Shown here: positions 14,528 to 20,904 of the stretch, in pieces
Layout of the letters: each line of letters begins with the position of its first letter
How positions within the stretch are numbered: position 1 is the first letter of the stretch
Source: an uncultured Phascolarctobacterium sp.
Lineage (GTDB): Bacteria; Bacillota; Negativicutes; Acidaminococcales; Acidaminococcaceae
Direction of reading: 5' to 3'
Assembly: GCF_905212365.1 (NCBI RefSeq)
Contig: NZ_CAJMEH010000031.1
Location: 1-21,582 of the forward strand
DNA: 21,582 nt
The notes under the pieces: model-generated
Databases searched by the model: none
Told to the model about the DNA's origin: nothing
Seen by the model: only the letters and a program-made list of their open reading frames with translations
Made by a program: the position numbers and the translations under genes

Positions 14528-14564
14528 ACTTTTAATTCTAACTGTTAAAGGAGCGCTTTGCAAA

Positions 14565-15725
14565 ATGCAGCCCTTATGCGCCACAGGCATAGTCGCCGAA
14601 TACAATCCCTTTCATAACGGACACCGTTACCACGCGCACAAAGCCAAAGAGCTGACGGGTCAGCCCATCATCGCCGTCATAAGCGGCAGCTTTATGCAGC
14701 GCGGCGAGCCTGCCTGCTTAAATAAATGGCTGGCCTGTGCCAACGGCGTCGACTTAGTGTTGGAACTGCCCTGCGCCTTTTCGTTGCGCAGCGCCCAATA
14801 TTTCGCCCAGGGCGCAGTACAGGCGCTCCAAGCCACCGGCTGCGTAAATACTCTGGCCTGCGGCGTAGAAACGGCGTCCCGCGATTTTGCGGCCTTAGCC
14901 AGCCGCCTGCGCAGCAGCGATACGCAAAGCCAAATCAAACGGCTCATCCAAAAGGGCAGCAGCTACGCGGCTGCCTGCTCCCAAGCCTTAGGCGATATCA
15001 GCCGTCCCAACGATATTCTGGCTCTGGAATATTGCAAAGCCTTACAGGATACGAGTATCGCCCCACTATTTCTGCAAAGGCTGGACGCAGGCTACAATAG
15101 TACGGAAATCGGCGGCATTATGGCCAGCGCCACCGCTATCCGCCGCTCTTTAACCCAAGGCGACGCTTCCTGGCAGCAGGCTGTGCCTGAAAACGTCCGC
15201 GCCGCACTTACGTCAACGCGCCCAGGCTATAACCGCCGGCTTTTCTGGCAGCTGCTAAGCTATCGCCTGCGTCTGCTGACGCCTGCTCAAATAGCAGAAC
15301 GCTGCCAGTGCAGCGAAGGGCTGGAAAATTTGCTCAAGCAGGCCGCCGGCTGTTCTTCCTTAGACGACGCTCTGCGCCGATGCGTCAACAAACGCTACAG
15401 CGCCAGCCGCATCCGCCGTTTGTTTTGCCAGCTGCTGCTGGATAAACCACGCAGCTTTTGGGAGCAGCCGCAGCCGGCCTACCTGCGTGTGCTGGCCTTC
15501 AACGACACAGGCCGCAAGTTGCTGAAAGCCATGAAGCAAACGGCGCAGCTGCCCGTCATCACTAAGCTGGGGGCCGCGCCCGCACAAAGCCGTAGCGACC
15601 TCTTCGCCCGGCAAATAGAGCTGAATCTGGCCGCCACCGACCTGTGGTCCCTGCTGCAACACGACGACAGCCTGAACAGAACGGGAAACGATTTTCTGCT
15701 GTCGCCGCGTTATGTAAAAAGCTGA
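14565..15725 (+). CDS. tmcAL: tRNA(Met) cytidine acetate ligase TmcAL
   Basis: A 386-aa member of the TmcAL (formerly YlbM) family. It uses ATP and acetate to form N4-acetylcytidine at the wobble position of elongator tRNA-Met. The nucleotide-binding GIVAEYNPFHNGHRYH contains the H-x-G-H motif (His17, His20). VISGSFMQRGEPACLNKW and SATAIRRSL are also conserved. A longer reading frame starts 22 codons upstream, but it would include the -10 box, and AAAGGAG (14547-14553) fits ATG 14565. It is divergent from ackA, which also handles acetate. No terminator is visible after it. Confidence 0.92.
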   Translation: MQPLCATGIVAEYNPFHNGHRYHAHKAKELTGQPIIAVISGSFMQRGEPACLNKWLACANGVDLVLELPCAFSLRSAQYFAQGAVQALQATGCVNTLACGVETASRDFAALASRLRSSDTQSQIKRLIQKGSSYAAACSQALGDISRPNDILALEYCKALQDTSIAPLFLQRLDAGYNSTEIGGIMASATAIRRSLTQGDASWQQAVPENVRAALTSTRPGYNRRLFWQLLSYRLRLLTPAQIAERCQCSEGLENLLKQAAGCSSLDDALRRCVNKRYSASRIRRLFCQLLLDKPRSFWEQPQPAYLRVLAFNDTGRKLLKAMKQTAQLPVITKLGAAPAQSRSDLFARQIELNLAATDLWSLLQHDDSLNRTGNDFLLSPRYVKS

Positions 15726-15729
15726 AACG

Positions 15730-15846
15730 CTATCGAGTTTTATCGCTCATGTGCTTAATTGTCGTTGTTGCCCATGCGCTATCCAAAATTGCCAAGCTCA
15801 TCAACACGCCTAAAATTGCGCTCCGTTTCAAATTTTTTCGTTTCAT
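15730..15846 (-). CDS. 38-aa peptide with a signal sequence, small secreted peptide or truncated exported protein
   Basis: The frame starts MKRKNLKRSAILGVLM, with a hydrophobic core and an A-x-A type cleavage site (DSAWA). Only 12 residues follow before TAG. AAGGAGG lies ten bases before the ATG and a good promoter lies upstream. The N-terminus resembles signal peptides of cell-surface and autotransporter proteins in Negativicutes. It converges with tmcAL, with four bases between the stops. Either a real small exported peptide or the first codons of a lost surface protein gene would fit. Confidence 0.5.
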   Translation of the reverse strand: MKRKNLKRSAILGVLMSLAILDSAWATTTIKHMSDKTR

Positions 15847-15868
15847 CTTCGTCAAACCTCCTTCGTTA

Positions 15869-15895
15869 CATAACGCTTTTTAAAAATTCGTTATG
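15869..15895 (-). promoter_or_regulatory. Leader hairpin before the 38-aa ORF
   Basis: CATAACG (15869-15875) and CGTTATG (15889-15895) form a 7-bp stem around an A/T-rich loop. It sits just upstream of the ribosome binding site in the predicted leader. Confidence 0.4.
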
Positions 15896-15906
15896 CTTTT
15901 ATCTAA

Positions 15907-15936
15907 ATTATAGGCGTTCGTCCCCCAGTCAAGCAA
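15907..15936 (-). promoter_or_regulatory. Promoter of the 38-aa ORF
   Basis: The minus strand has TTGCTT (15936-15931), an 18-bp spacer and TATAAT (15912-15907). The box is perfect and the -35 is moderate. Confidence 0.5.
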
Positions 15937-16008
15937 AAGTACATCGAACATTTTTGCCCGACGCACTCATGTGCGGGATTTGCTAAGCGAAACGTCGATG
16001 AAAAGCGC

Positions 16009-16053
16009 AAAAAAGCTGTCGCATCGACAAAACAAATCGTCTAATGCGACAGC
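16009..16053 (-). terminator. Intrinsic terminator after the sigma-like gene
   Basis: GCTGTCGCA (16015-16023) and TGCGACAGC (16045-16053) form a 9-bp stem. On the minus strand six T follow (16014-16009). Confidence 0.8.
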
Positions 16054-16067
16054 CCCTTCACATTGTT

Positions 16068-16526
16068 TCATAGGGGAGAAGCCTGCTCATGGGCTAACAC
16101 CTCCACTTCCTCCCGCAGTCAGCGCAGGTCAAGATAAATATGCCGTCCCGCTGTGCTGCGTGTCCGTCCGTATCGCTTGCCGATTTCCTTATGGGTAAGG
16201 TGCTGGAAGAAGTACAAAAAGATGATTTCCTGTTCCATTTCCGGCAGAAAGGACAGGGCGGCGGCAAGGTCTGGATTGCTCAACATGACAGTCTGACCGC
16301 AGATTGTAAAGGGATATTCTTCTACTGACGGCGGCGGCGCAAAGTATTCATCTGTGGCAGCAAACGGCATGAACTTTTCTTCGGACAAGTATTCAAGGGA
16401 AATTTCCCGCTTCCACTTTGAATACAGCTTGCGGGCTGCGTCAATGGACGCATGGCGAATAACAATCCTGCAAAAAGCATTATGCGTGTATTGGATATGC
16501 TCTTGATATTCTTCAAATTCGGTCAT
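16068..16526 (-). pseudogene. ICE-type sigma-70-like factor with an in-frame TGA near the C-terminus
   Basis: This is a small sigma-like protein of the kind carried by Tn916/Tn1549-type conjugative elements. ATG 16526 is preceded by AAAGGGGG eight bases upstream. Reading gives 135 residues to TGA (16121-16119), including a region-4 helix-turn-helix LPEMEQEIIFLYFFQHLTHKEIG...RSTAG. The same frame continues after TGA as LREEVEVLAHEQASPL and ends at TGA 16070-16068. That is the normal family C-terminus, so one base change (for example CGA to TGA) interrupts the gene. The intact product would be 151 residues. No integrase or excisionase follows, so the parent element is gone from this window. Confidence 0.75.
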
Positions 16527-16554
16527 GGAAAATCCCCCTTTCTGAATAATGTGA

Positions 16555-16583
16555 GGGGCGGCAGCACTCCTTGCTGTCGCCCC
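16555..16583 (-). other. Strong hairpin in the leader of the sigma-like gene
   Basis: GGGGCGGCAGC (16555-16565) pairs with GCTGTCGCCCC (16573-16583), with one wobble or mismatch. It lies 29 bp upstream of the sigma-like ATG, with no T-run after it. Confidence 0.5.
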
Positions 16584-16616
16584 TTGGCTGCCTACCAGCA
16601 AAGACGGGTGGGGCTG

Positions 16617-16655
16617 TCAACGGCGGCTCAAATGAGCCGTTCATCTTGCCGTTGA
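16617..16655. other. Two-tier hairpin between the Cys-rich gene and the sigma-like gene
   Basis: The outer arms TCAACGGC (16617-16624) and GCCGTTGA (16648-16655) enclose GGCTC-AAAT-GAGCC (16625-16638). No ORF covers it. It may be a leader structure of the original mobile element or a terminator-like element for the permease operon; no clear T-run is present. Confidence 0.5.
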
Positions 16656-16694
16656 CTGGCTCGGCCGGGTTTGCTATTGCTTAGAGGAAAAATA

Positions 16695-16886
16695 TTAGCT
16701 GTTTTCATTGCTCTTATCAGCATTATCTTCACCATCGCAACAGCAACATTGCTCTGTTTCCTCAACAATATGCATATTGCAACATCCGGCTTTCTGCGGT
16801 TTCTCTTCCGCAATCTCCATTCCACAGCTACATCCACTGGACGAACCGCCGAACAGTTTTTCTAAAAGTCCTTTTTTCTTGCTCAT
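16695..16886 (-). CDS. 63-aa cysteine-rich protein linked to the permease
   Basis: The protein starts MSKKKGLLEKLFGG and has eight cysteines: C19 and C21 (GCSCG), a CC pair at 35-36 and CCCC at 47-50. A very acidic, Asn-rich tail follows. AGGAGGA lies about six bases upstream of the ATG, and it begins 14 bp after the permease stop, so it is co-transcribed. There is no signal peptide or membrane segment. Small Cys-rich partners are seen beside this permease type in mobile elements. Binding of a metal or metalloid and handing it to the permease is a reasonable inference, but no function is established. Confidence 0.75.
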   Translation of the reverse strand: MSKKKGLLEKLFGGSSSGCSCGMEIAEEKPQKAGCCNMHIVEETEQCCCCDGEDNADKSNENS

Positions 16887-16900
16887 AAAAATTCCTCCTG

Positions 16901-17824
16901 TTAAAGAATAAAATTGAAAACATAACCTGTAATTGTTGCAACAGCAAAAATACAGAGAACAAAAGCAACAACCATTTTCTTTTTGAATATGGAGTTTAAC
17001 AATGATACTTCGGGAATACTTGCTCCCGCACCGCCCAAAATAAGTGCAATCATAACGCCGGGTGCGACGCCCTTGGAAATTAAAATGCTTGCAATCGGTA
17101 TCATCGTTTCTGTACGGATATACATGGGAATACCAATGATAGCCGCGAAGGGAACTGCCCAAAGGTTATTTGCACCTGCAAAATTAGCCAATAAATCCGT
17201 GGGAATAAACTCATAAATAAATGCTCCAATACCGGCTCCCAAAAGTAGATAACCGACAACGCCCTTAAACAGTCCAAACGAGTCACGGAAAGCAATTTTG
17301 AAGGATTGCGCCTGCTTTTGCCAAAATGTTCCTTTTAAGGTTTCCCAGTTTACGCTATCTTGATGTCCTCCTGTTACTGTCACATTTTTTACTTCTTTCT
17401 GAAATCCGGCTGCATCTAAGATCAGTCCCATGACAACCGCAAAAGTAAAAGTAAATATTGTATAAATTACCGTTGCCTTTATCCCGAAAAATGCAACCAT
17501 TAAAGTAAGGATAGCCGGATTCAGAATAGGTGAAGTCAGCAAAAATGAGATTGCACCATTAAACGAAGCACCACTTTTGAATAGTCCTACCAACACTGGG
17601 ATTGTAGAACAGGAACAAAACGGAGTGACTGCGCCCAATAAGGCTCCGAGAATACTATTCATACCTTTACGTGGTGTTGTCAACACCCGCTTTATTCGTT
17701 CCTGCGAAATATAAATTTGAAGCAGCGCAACCACAAAGCTAATGCCAATAAATAGAGCGAACAATTCACCAAATAGCATGAGAAATGTTTTGCCTGCATG
17801 GATAAATGTTTCAGTTGTAAACAT
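16901..17824 (-). CDS. Permease of the ArsP/YraQ family (PF03773)
   Basis: A 307-aa membrane protein with about eight hydrophobic segments. The family hallmark TPFCSCSTIPVLVG (67-80, Cys70 and Cys72) is followed by GASFNGAISFLLTSPILNP. A second half-repeat contains PMYIRTETMIPIASILISKG and GGAGASIPEVSLL. Some relatives export trivalent organoarsenicals (ArsP); substrates of most are unknown. AAAGGAAA precedes the ATG. It follows an ArsR-type regulator and a 13-codon leader ORF and is followed by the Cys-rich protein, forming a likely metal- or metalloid-response unit. Its base composition is more AT-rich than the core genes. Confidence 0.88.
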   Translation of the reverse strand: MFTTETFIHAGKTFLMLFGELFALFIGISFVVALLQIYISQERIKRVLTTPRKGMNSILGALLGAVTPFCSCSTIPVLVGLFKSGASFNGAISFLLTSPILNPAILTLMVAFFGIKATVIYTIFTFTFAVVMGLILDAAGFQKEVKNVTVTGGHQDSVNWETLKGTFWQKQAQSFKIAFRDSFGLFKGVVGYLLLGAGIGAFIYEFIPTDLLANFAGANNLWAVPFAAIIGIPMYIRTETMIPIASILISKGVAPGVMIALILGGAGASIPEVSLLNSIFKKKMVVAFVLCIFAVATITGYVFNFIL

Positions 17825-17879
17825 AGATTGATATTTCCTTTCTGTTTTGATATGTTTTACTCAAAGAAAATATCATTAG

Positions 17880-17921
17880 CTATTGAGAGCGACATTGTAG
17901 CCGCCGTCCGCATACACACAT
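17880..17921 (-). CDS. 13-aa leader ORF with CxC, upstream of the permease
   Basis: The minus strand carries AGGAGG (17934-17929), seven bases, then ATG and the peptide MCVCGRRLQCRSQ followed by TAG (17882-17880). The ribosome binding site is as strong as any in the window. The ORF would be first on the permease transcript and ends 55 bp before the permease ATG. Three Cys and three Arg in 13 residues could make it a translation-sensing leader or a minute metal-binding peptide; both are inference. Confidence 0.45.
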   Translation of the reverse strand: MCVCGRRLQCRSQ

Positions 17922-17946
17922 TTTGTGTCCTCCTGTCATTACTTTA

Positions 17947-17986
17947 TCTATATCAACAAACATACAGTTCGATTTTTTTCGATATG
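17947..17986 (-). promoter_or_regulatory. Permease promoter with ArsR-like operator motif
   Basis: An extended -10 (TGATATAGA, hexamer 17952-17947) lacks a good -35. The -35 area is covered by TTTTTTTCGATATG (17973-17986, plus strand), which matches 13 of 14 bases of the motif in front of arsR, with another TTCGAT beside it. Repressor binding here would block the permease transcript. Confidence 0.5.
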
Positions 17987-18000
17987 TAGTTTTAATGGAA

Positions 18001-18021
18001 AGCCACGCCTATAAACGTGGC
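18001..18021. terminator. Hairpin between arsR and the permease promoter
   Basis: GCCACG (18002-18007) pairs with CGTGGC (18016-18021). On the plus strand CTTTT follows and on the minus strand TTTCCATT. It probably ends the arsR message weakly. Confidence 0.45.
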
Positions 18022-18048
18022 CTTTTGCCCTCCTTAGAGGAAAATCAT

Positions 18049-18327
18049 TCATATTGTTGTTGTTAACAATTTCAGCAGCTCACTTGCTTTCCGGCTTCCC
18101 TCTTTGCTGATAGAGTAATACGTCCATTTTCCCTCTTTTCGCCCGGTGACAATGCCGGAATCGCATAAAATTTTCATGTGATGGGACAATGTGGACTGGC
18201 TGATTTGTAAATTCTCCAGTAATACGCACGCACACTTCTCACTCTCCCGAAGCATTTCCAATATTTGAAGTCGGTTTATATCATCAAAAGCCTTAAAAAC
18301 TTTTGCATCTGCTGCATGGTCGCTCAT
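18049..18327 (-). CDS. ArsR/SmtB-family metal-responsive repressor
   Basis: A 92-aa winged-helix repressor. The recognition helix region is NLQISQSTLSHHMKILCDSGIV (39-60) and the wing is GRKEGKWTYYSIS. Cys32 and Cys34 (EKCACVLLE) sit where ArsR proteins bind As(III) or Sb(III), and Cys55 lies in the recognition helix. This pattern favours a thiophilic metal or metalloid. ATG 18327 has GAGG seven bases upstream; a GTG two codons earlier is too close to it. A 13-bp inverted repeat overlaps its promoter, and the same half-site lies before the permease, so it likely controls both. Confidence 0.9.
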   Translation of the reverse strand: MSDHAADAKVFKAFDDINRLQILEMLRESEKCACVLLENLQISQSTLSHHMKILCDSGIVTGRKEGKWTYYSISKEGSRKASELLKLLTTTI

Positions 18328-18346
18328 ATTCACACCTCACATTTAT

Positions 18347-18398
18347 TTTTTTCGATTTGTTCTAAGAACAGTATAACGCTCAAATCGAAAAAAGTCAA
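18347..18398 (-). promoter_or_regulatory. arsR promoter and inverted-repeat operator
   Basis: The minus strand has TTGACT (18398-18393), 17 bp and TATACT (18375-18370). TTTTTTCGATTTG (18347-18359) and CAAATCGAAAAAA (18381-18393) are a perfect 13-bp inverted repeat. One arm lies in the spacer next to the -35 and the other just past the start site, a typical autorepression layout. Confidence 0.7.
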
Positions 18399-18489
18399 TA
18401 TATCAACTTGCTTTTTTGAAATATTTTTTACGGAATAGTGAGGCAGCTATCAATCAAATTCTTGTGTGTTACTTTATGACACATGAGCA

Positions 18490-19002
18490 TTAAAGCAACT
18501 CTTTAAGCTTTCTAGCCAAGTAAAGAGGAATGTTCGTAATCTCGCCGTCCTTGCGATATCCCCGCTTTGAAAGGCGGATAGCGTGTTCAGGATGACGGTT
18601 AGCAATATACCGTTTGAAGGAAGGCGCGGACTTATCTTCGCCGCCCTTTACCTCAACAGGAATTATTTCCGTACCGTTTTGCAATAAAAAGTCAATCTCT
18701 CCGGCTTTGTCCGAGTAATAGCGCGGCTCCACCTCAAACTGCCCGCGAAGCTGCTGCAAAACGTAATTTTCGGTCAGCGGGCCTTTAAATTGATAATCAG
18801 CTTGCAGCAAGATTGCGCTATTATCAACGCCAGCCATATGTTTGAGCAGCCCTGTATCAAACAGGAAAAGTTTGAATTGATCGAGCTTATCAAATGCAGA
18901 AAGAGGATGTTCCATCTTGGAGACATTATAAATGCGATTGAGCATACCAGCTGAAACAAGCCACTCAATCGCTTCCTCAAAGTCCCGCGCCCTGCCGCCC
19001 TT
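18490..19002 (-). pseudogene. C-terminal remnant of an AAA/DUF4143 ATP-binding protein
   Basis: The open frame (151 codons from an internal ATG at 18945) contains the DUF4143 nuclease-like domain: FKLFLFDTGLLKHM, FKGPLTENYVLQQL, EIDFLLQNGTEIIPVEVKGG. The frame continues upstream of that ATG as KGGRARDFEEAIEWLVSAG, also family sequence, up to a TAA at 19005-19003. Just there a neighbouring frame (ETKRIFAAYKR, running back past 19094) suggests a one-base loss in the A-run at 19001-19004. The whole N-terminal AAA ATPase with Walker motifs is missing. The upstream frame (about 19006-19140) includes KAEKCVVLFSDENKGGD, which I do not recognise. Clearly decayed. Confidence 0.7.
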
Positions 19003-19185
19003 TTATAAGCTGCGAAAATACGCTTCGTTTCATATGCGTCACCGCCTTTATTTTCATCAGAAAATAGCACAACACATTTTTCCGCCTTTTTCAACGCGTA
19101 TATTGCACGTTTTTCCGAAAGCAGATTTTTCTTACGGCTCAGCTACTTATTACCATTAACCCCAGCGCTATCTTCTATATAGCAA

Positions 19186-19217
19186 AAGCAAGCCTGCACC
19201 TTTACGCAAGCTTGCTT
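19186..19217 (-). terminator. Terminator of the suf operon
   Basis: AAGCAAGC (19186-19193) and GCTTGCTT (19210-19217) form an 8-bp stem. On the minus strand the stem is followed by TTGC, a weak T-tract. It lies 28 bp after the sufU stop. Confidence 0.6.
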
Positions 19218-19244
19218 CGCTTCAATAATATTCAATTTGTATTT

Positions 19245-19679
19245 TTATTTTTCTTCGTTATTCAGCATTTGCTCCAGCGTATGCCAGCCCAAAACCGCGC
19301 ATTTCACACGGGCCGGCATATGAGAAACGTCCTTCAGCGCGCCGGCCTCCTCCAGCTCGTCGATTTCCTCCTCGCTGGCCGTACCCTTAATCATGCGCAG
19401 AAAAATATCCGACAAGCGCAGGGCCTCCTCCTTCGGCTTGCCGATAACCAAATCCAGCATCATATCGGCGCTGGCCTGGGAAATCGCGCAGCCGCTGCCT
19501 ACAAACGCGCCGTCAGTCACTACCCCGTCCTTCACTTTCAGCTTCATAGTAATATCGTCGCCGCAGGTGGGATTATAGCCGCGCATTTCCATATCGGCGT
19601 CCGGCAGCTCGTGCTTATGCCCCGGATGCATATTATGGTCCAGTAAAATTTCATTATAAAAGCTTCTGTTATCTGCCAT
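19245..19679 (-). CDS. sufU: SufU, sulfur acceptor/scaffold-type protein of iron-sulfur assembly
   Basis: A 144-aa IscU-like protein of the SufU class, which in Firmicutes takes persulfide sulfur from SufS with help of bound zinc. The ligand set Cys39, Asp41 (NPTCGDD), Cys64 (GSGCAISQASADMM) and Cys127 (RVKCAVLGWHTLEQML) is present. So is the insertion between the second and third Cys that marks SufU rather than IscU. It overlaps the end of sufS by 11 nt and is last in the operon. Confidence 0.95.
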   Translation of the reverse strand: MADNRSFYNEILLDHNMHPGHKHELPDADMEMRGYNPTCGDDITMKLKVKDGVVTDGAFVGSGCAISQASADMMLDLVIGKPKEEALRLSDIFLRMIKGTASEEEIDELEEAGALKDVSHMPARVKCAVLGWHTLEQMLNNEEK

Positions 19680-20904
19680 AGCCCATTCTCTCCCTGATAG
19701 TTTTTAAGCTGTCCAGCAAACGCCGCACATCGGCCTCGTCATTGTAAAAAGCCAGGCTGACGCGAGCCGTCGCGCCCGTACACAAATGGTCCAGCAGCGG
19801 CTGGGCGCAGTGATTGCCCGCGCGGATATTCACGCCGTCGGCGTCCAAAATAGCGGCGATATCGTGAGGATGCACGCCGTCGATAGTAAAGGTAATAATG
19901 CCTTTATGATTTTCAACGTCGGGCGCGCCGATAATACGCACGCCTTCAATCTGCCGCATGCCTTCAAAAGTCAGCTTTGTCAAAGCCGCTTCGCGGGCTT
20001 CGATAACGTCAAAGCCAATGCTGTTGATATAATCGATAGCCGCATGCAGACCGGCAGCCGCGCCGGCATTCACCGTACCAGCTTCAAATTTATGGGGCAG
20101 CGGCGCGTATTCCTGCCCGTCGCGGCTCACCATACTAATCATCTCGCCTCCGCTCATGAAGGGAGGCATAGCGTCCAGCAAATTCTTTTTGCCGTACAGC
20201 ACGCCGATGCCCATGGGACCCATCATCTTGTGCCCGCTGAAAGCCAAAAAGTCCGCGTCCAGCTTCTGCACGTCGATAGCCATATGGGGCGCGCTCTGGG
20301 CGGCGTCGATAACGGCCACCGCGCCTACCTTGTGAGCCAGCTCGATAGCCTTTTCCACCGGGTTCAACCGGCCCAGCACATTGGAAACCTGCGCCATCGC
20401 CACAATTTTTGTCCGCGGCGTAATAGCCTGCGTCAAAGCCTCGTCCGTGATGCTGCCGTCGGCGGCGCACTCGATATACTTTACCACAGCGCCGGTTTGT
20501 GCGGCCGCCATACGCCAGGGCAGCATATTGCTGTGATGCTCCATAATCGTCGTCACAATTTCGTCGCCGGGCTGCAAATTATGCAGAGCGTAGCTGTAAG
20601 CCACCAAGTTCAGGCTCTCCGTCGTATTGCGAGTAAAAATAATTTCTTCAAAATACTTGGCGTTAATAAATTTCTGCACGGCGGCGCGGGCGTCCTCGTA
20701 ATCGTCCGTCGCTTCCATAGCCAGCTGATACAGCCCGCGCAGGGGATTGGCGTTATGCTTTAAATAAAAATCGCGCTCGGCCTCAATGACGCACAGGGGA
20801 CGCTGCGCCGTAGCCGCGTTATCCAGATAAGCCACGTCCATATTGGCCAGCAGCGGAAAATCATTTTTATAATCGTAAGCAAGTAAATCCTTATCACTGA
20901 CCAT
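19669..20904 (-). CDS. sufS: Cysteine desulfurase SufS (group II)
   Basis: A 411-aa pyridoxal-phosphate enzyme that removes sulfur from cysteine for iron-sulfur clusters. The Schiff-base lysine is Lys226 in AFSGHKMMGPMGIGVLYG. EHHSNMLPW and the active Cys366 in RAGNHCAQPLL are visible; Asn stands where most SufS have His before the HC pair. ATG 20904 is preferred since AAGGAG lies nine bases upstream; a TTG two codons earlier is too close. It overlaps sufD by 11 nt and sufU by 11 nt, so translation is coupled. Confidence 0.95.
   Translation of the reverse strand: MVSDKDLLAYDYKNDFPLLANMDVAYLDNAATAQRPLCVIEAERDFYLKHNANPLRGLYQLAMEATDDYEDARAAVQKFINAKYFEEIIFTRNTTESLNLVAYSYALHNLQPGDEIVTTIMEHHSNMLPWRMAAAQTGAVVKYIECAADGSITDEALTQAITPRTKIVAMAQVSNVLGRLNPVEKAIELAHKVGAVAVIDAAQSAPHMAIDVQKLDADFLAFSGHKMMGPMGIGVLYGKKNLLDAMPPFMSGGEMISMVSRDGQEYAPLPHKFEAGTVNAGAAAGLHAAIDYINSIGFDVIEAREAALTKLTFEGMRQIEGVRIIGAPDVENHKGIITFTIDGVHPHDIAAILDADGVNIRAGNHCAQPLLDHLCTGATARVSLAFYNDEADVRRLLDSLKTIRERMGYGR

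Noticed and set aside
14499..14564. 22-codon N-terminal extension of TmcAL
   Set aside because: It contains the likely -10 box, and the family begins just before GIVAEYNPFH.
506..16526. General recoding of TAG or TGA in this organism
   Set aside because: Other genes here end normally at TAG (toxin, 13-codon ORF) and TGA (tmcAL, sufD), and conserved core genes have no internal stops; two isolated events are more likely.
16527..16601. 25-codon N-terminal extension of the sigma-like protein
   Set aside because: It reads through the strong hairpin and lies upstream of the good ribosome binding site for ATG 16526; family proteins start near the latter.
19786..20763. 325-codon plus-strand frame opposite sufS
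   Set aside because: His- and Gln-rich translation typical of the reverse strand of a GC-rich coding gene; sufS is certain.
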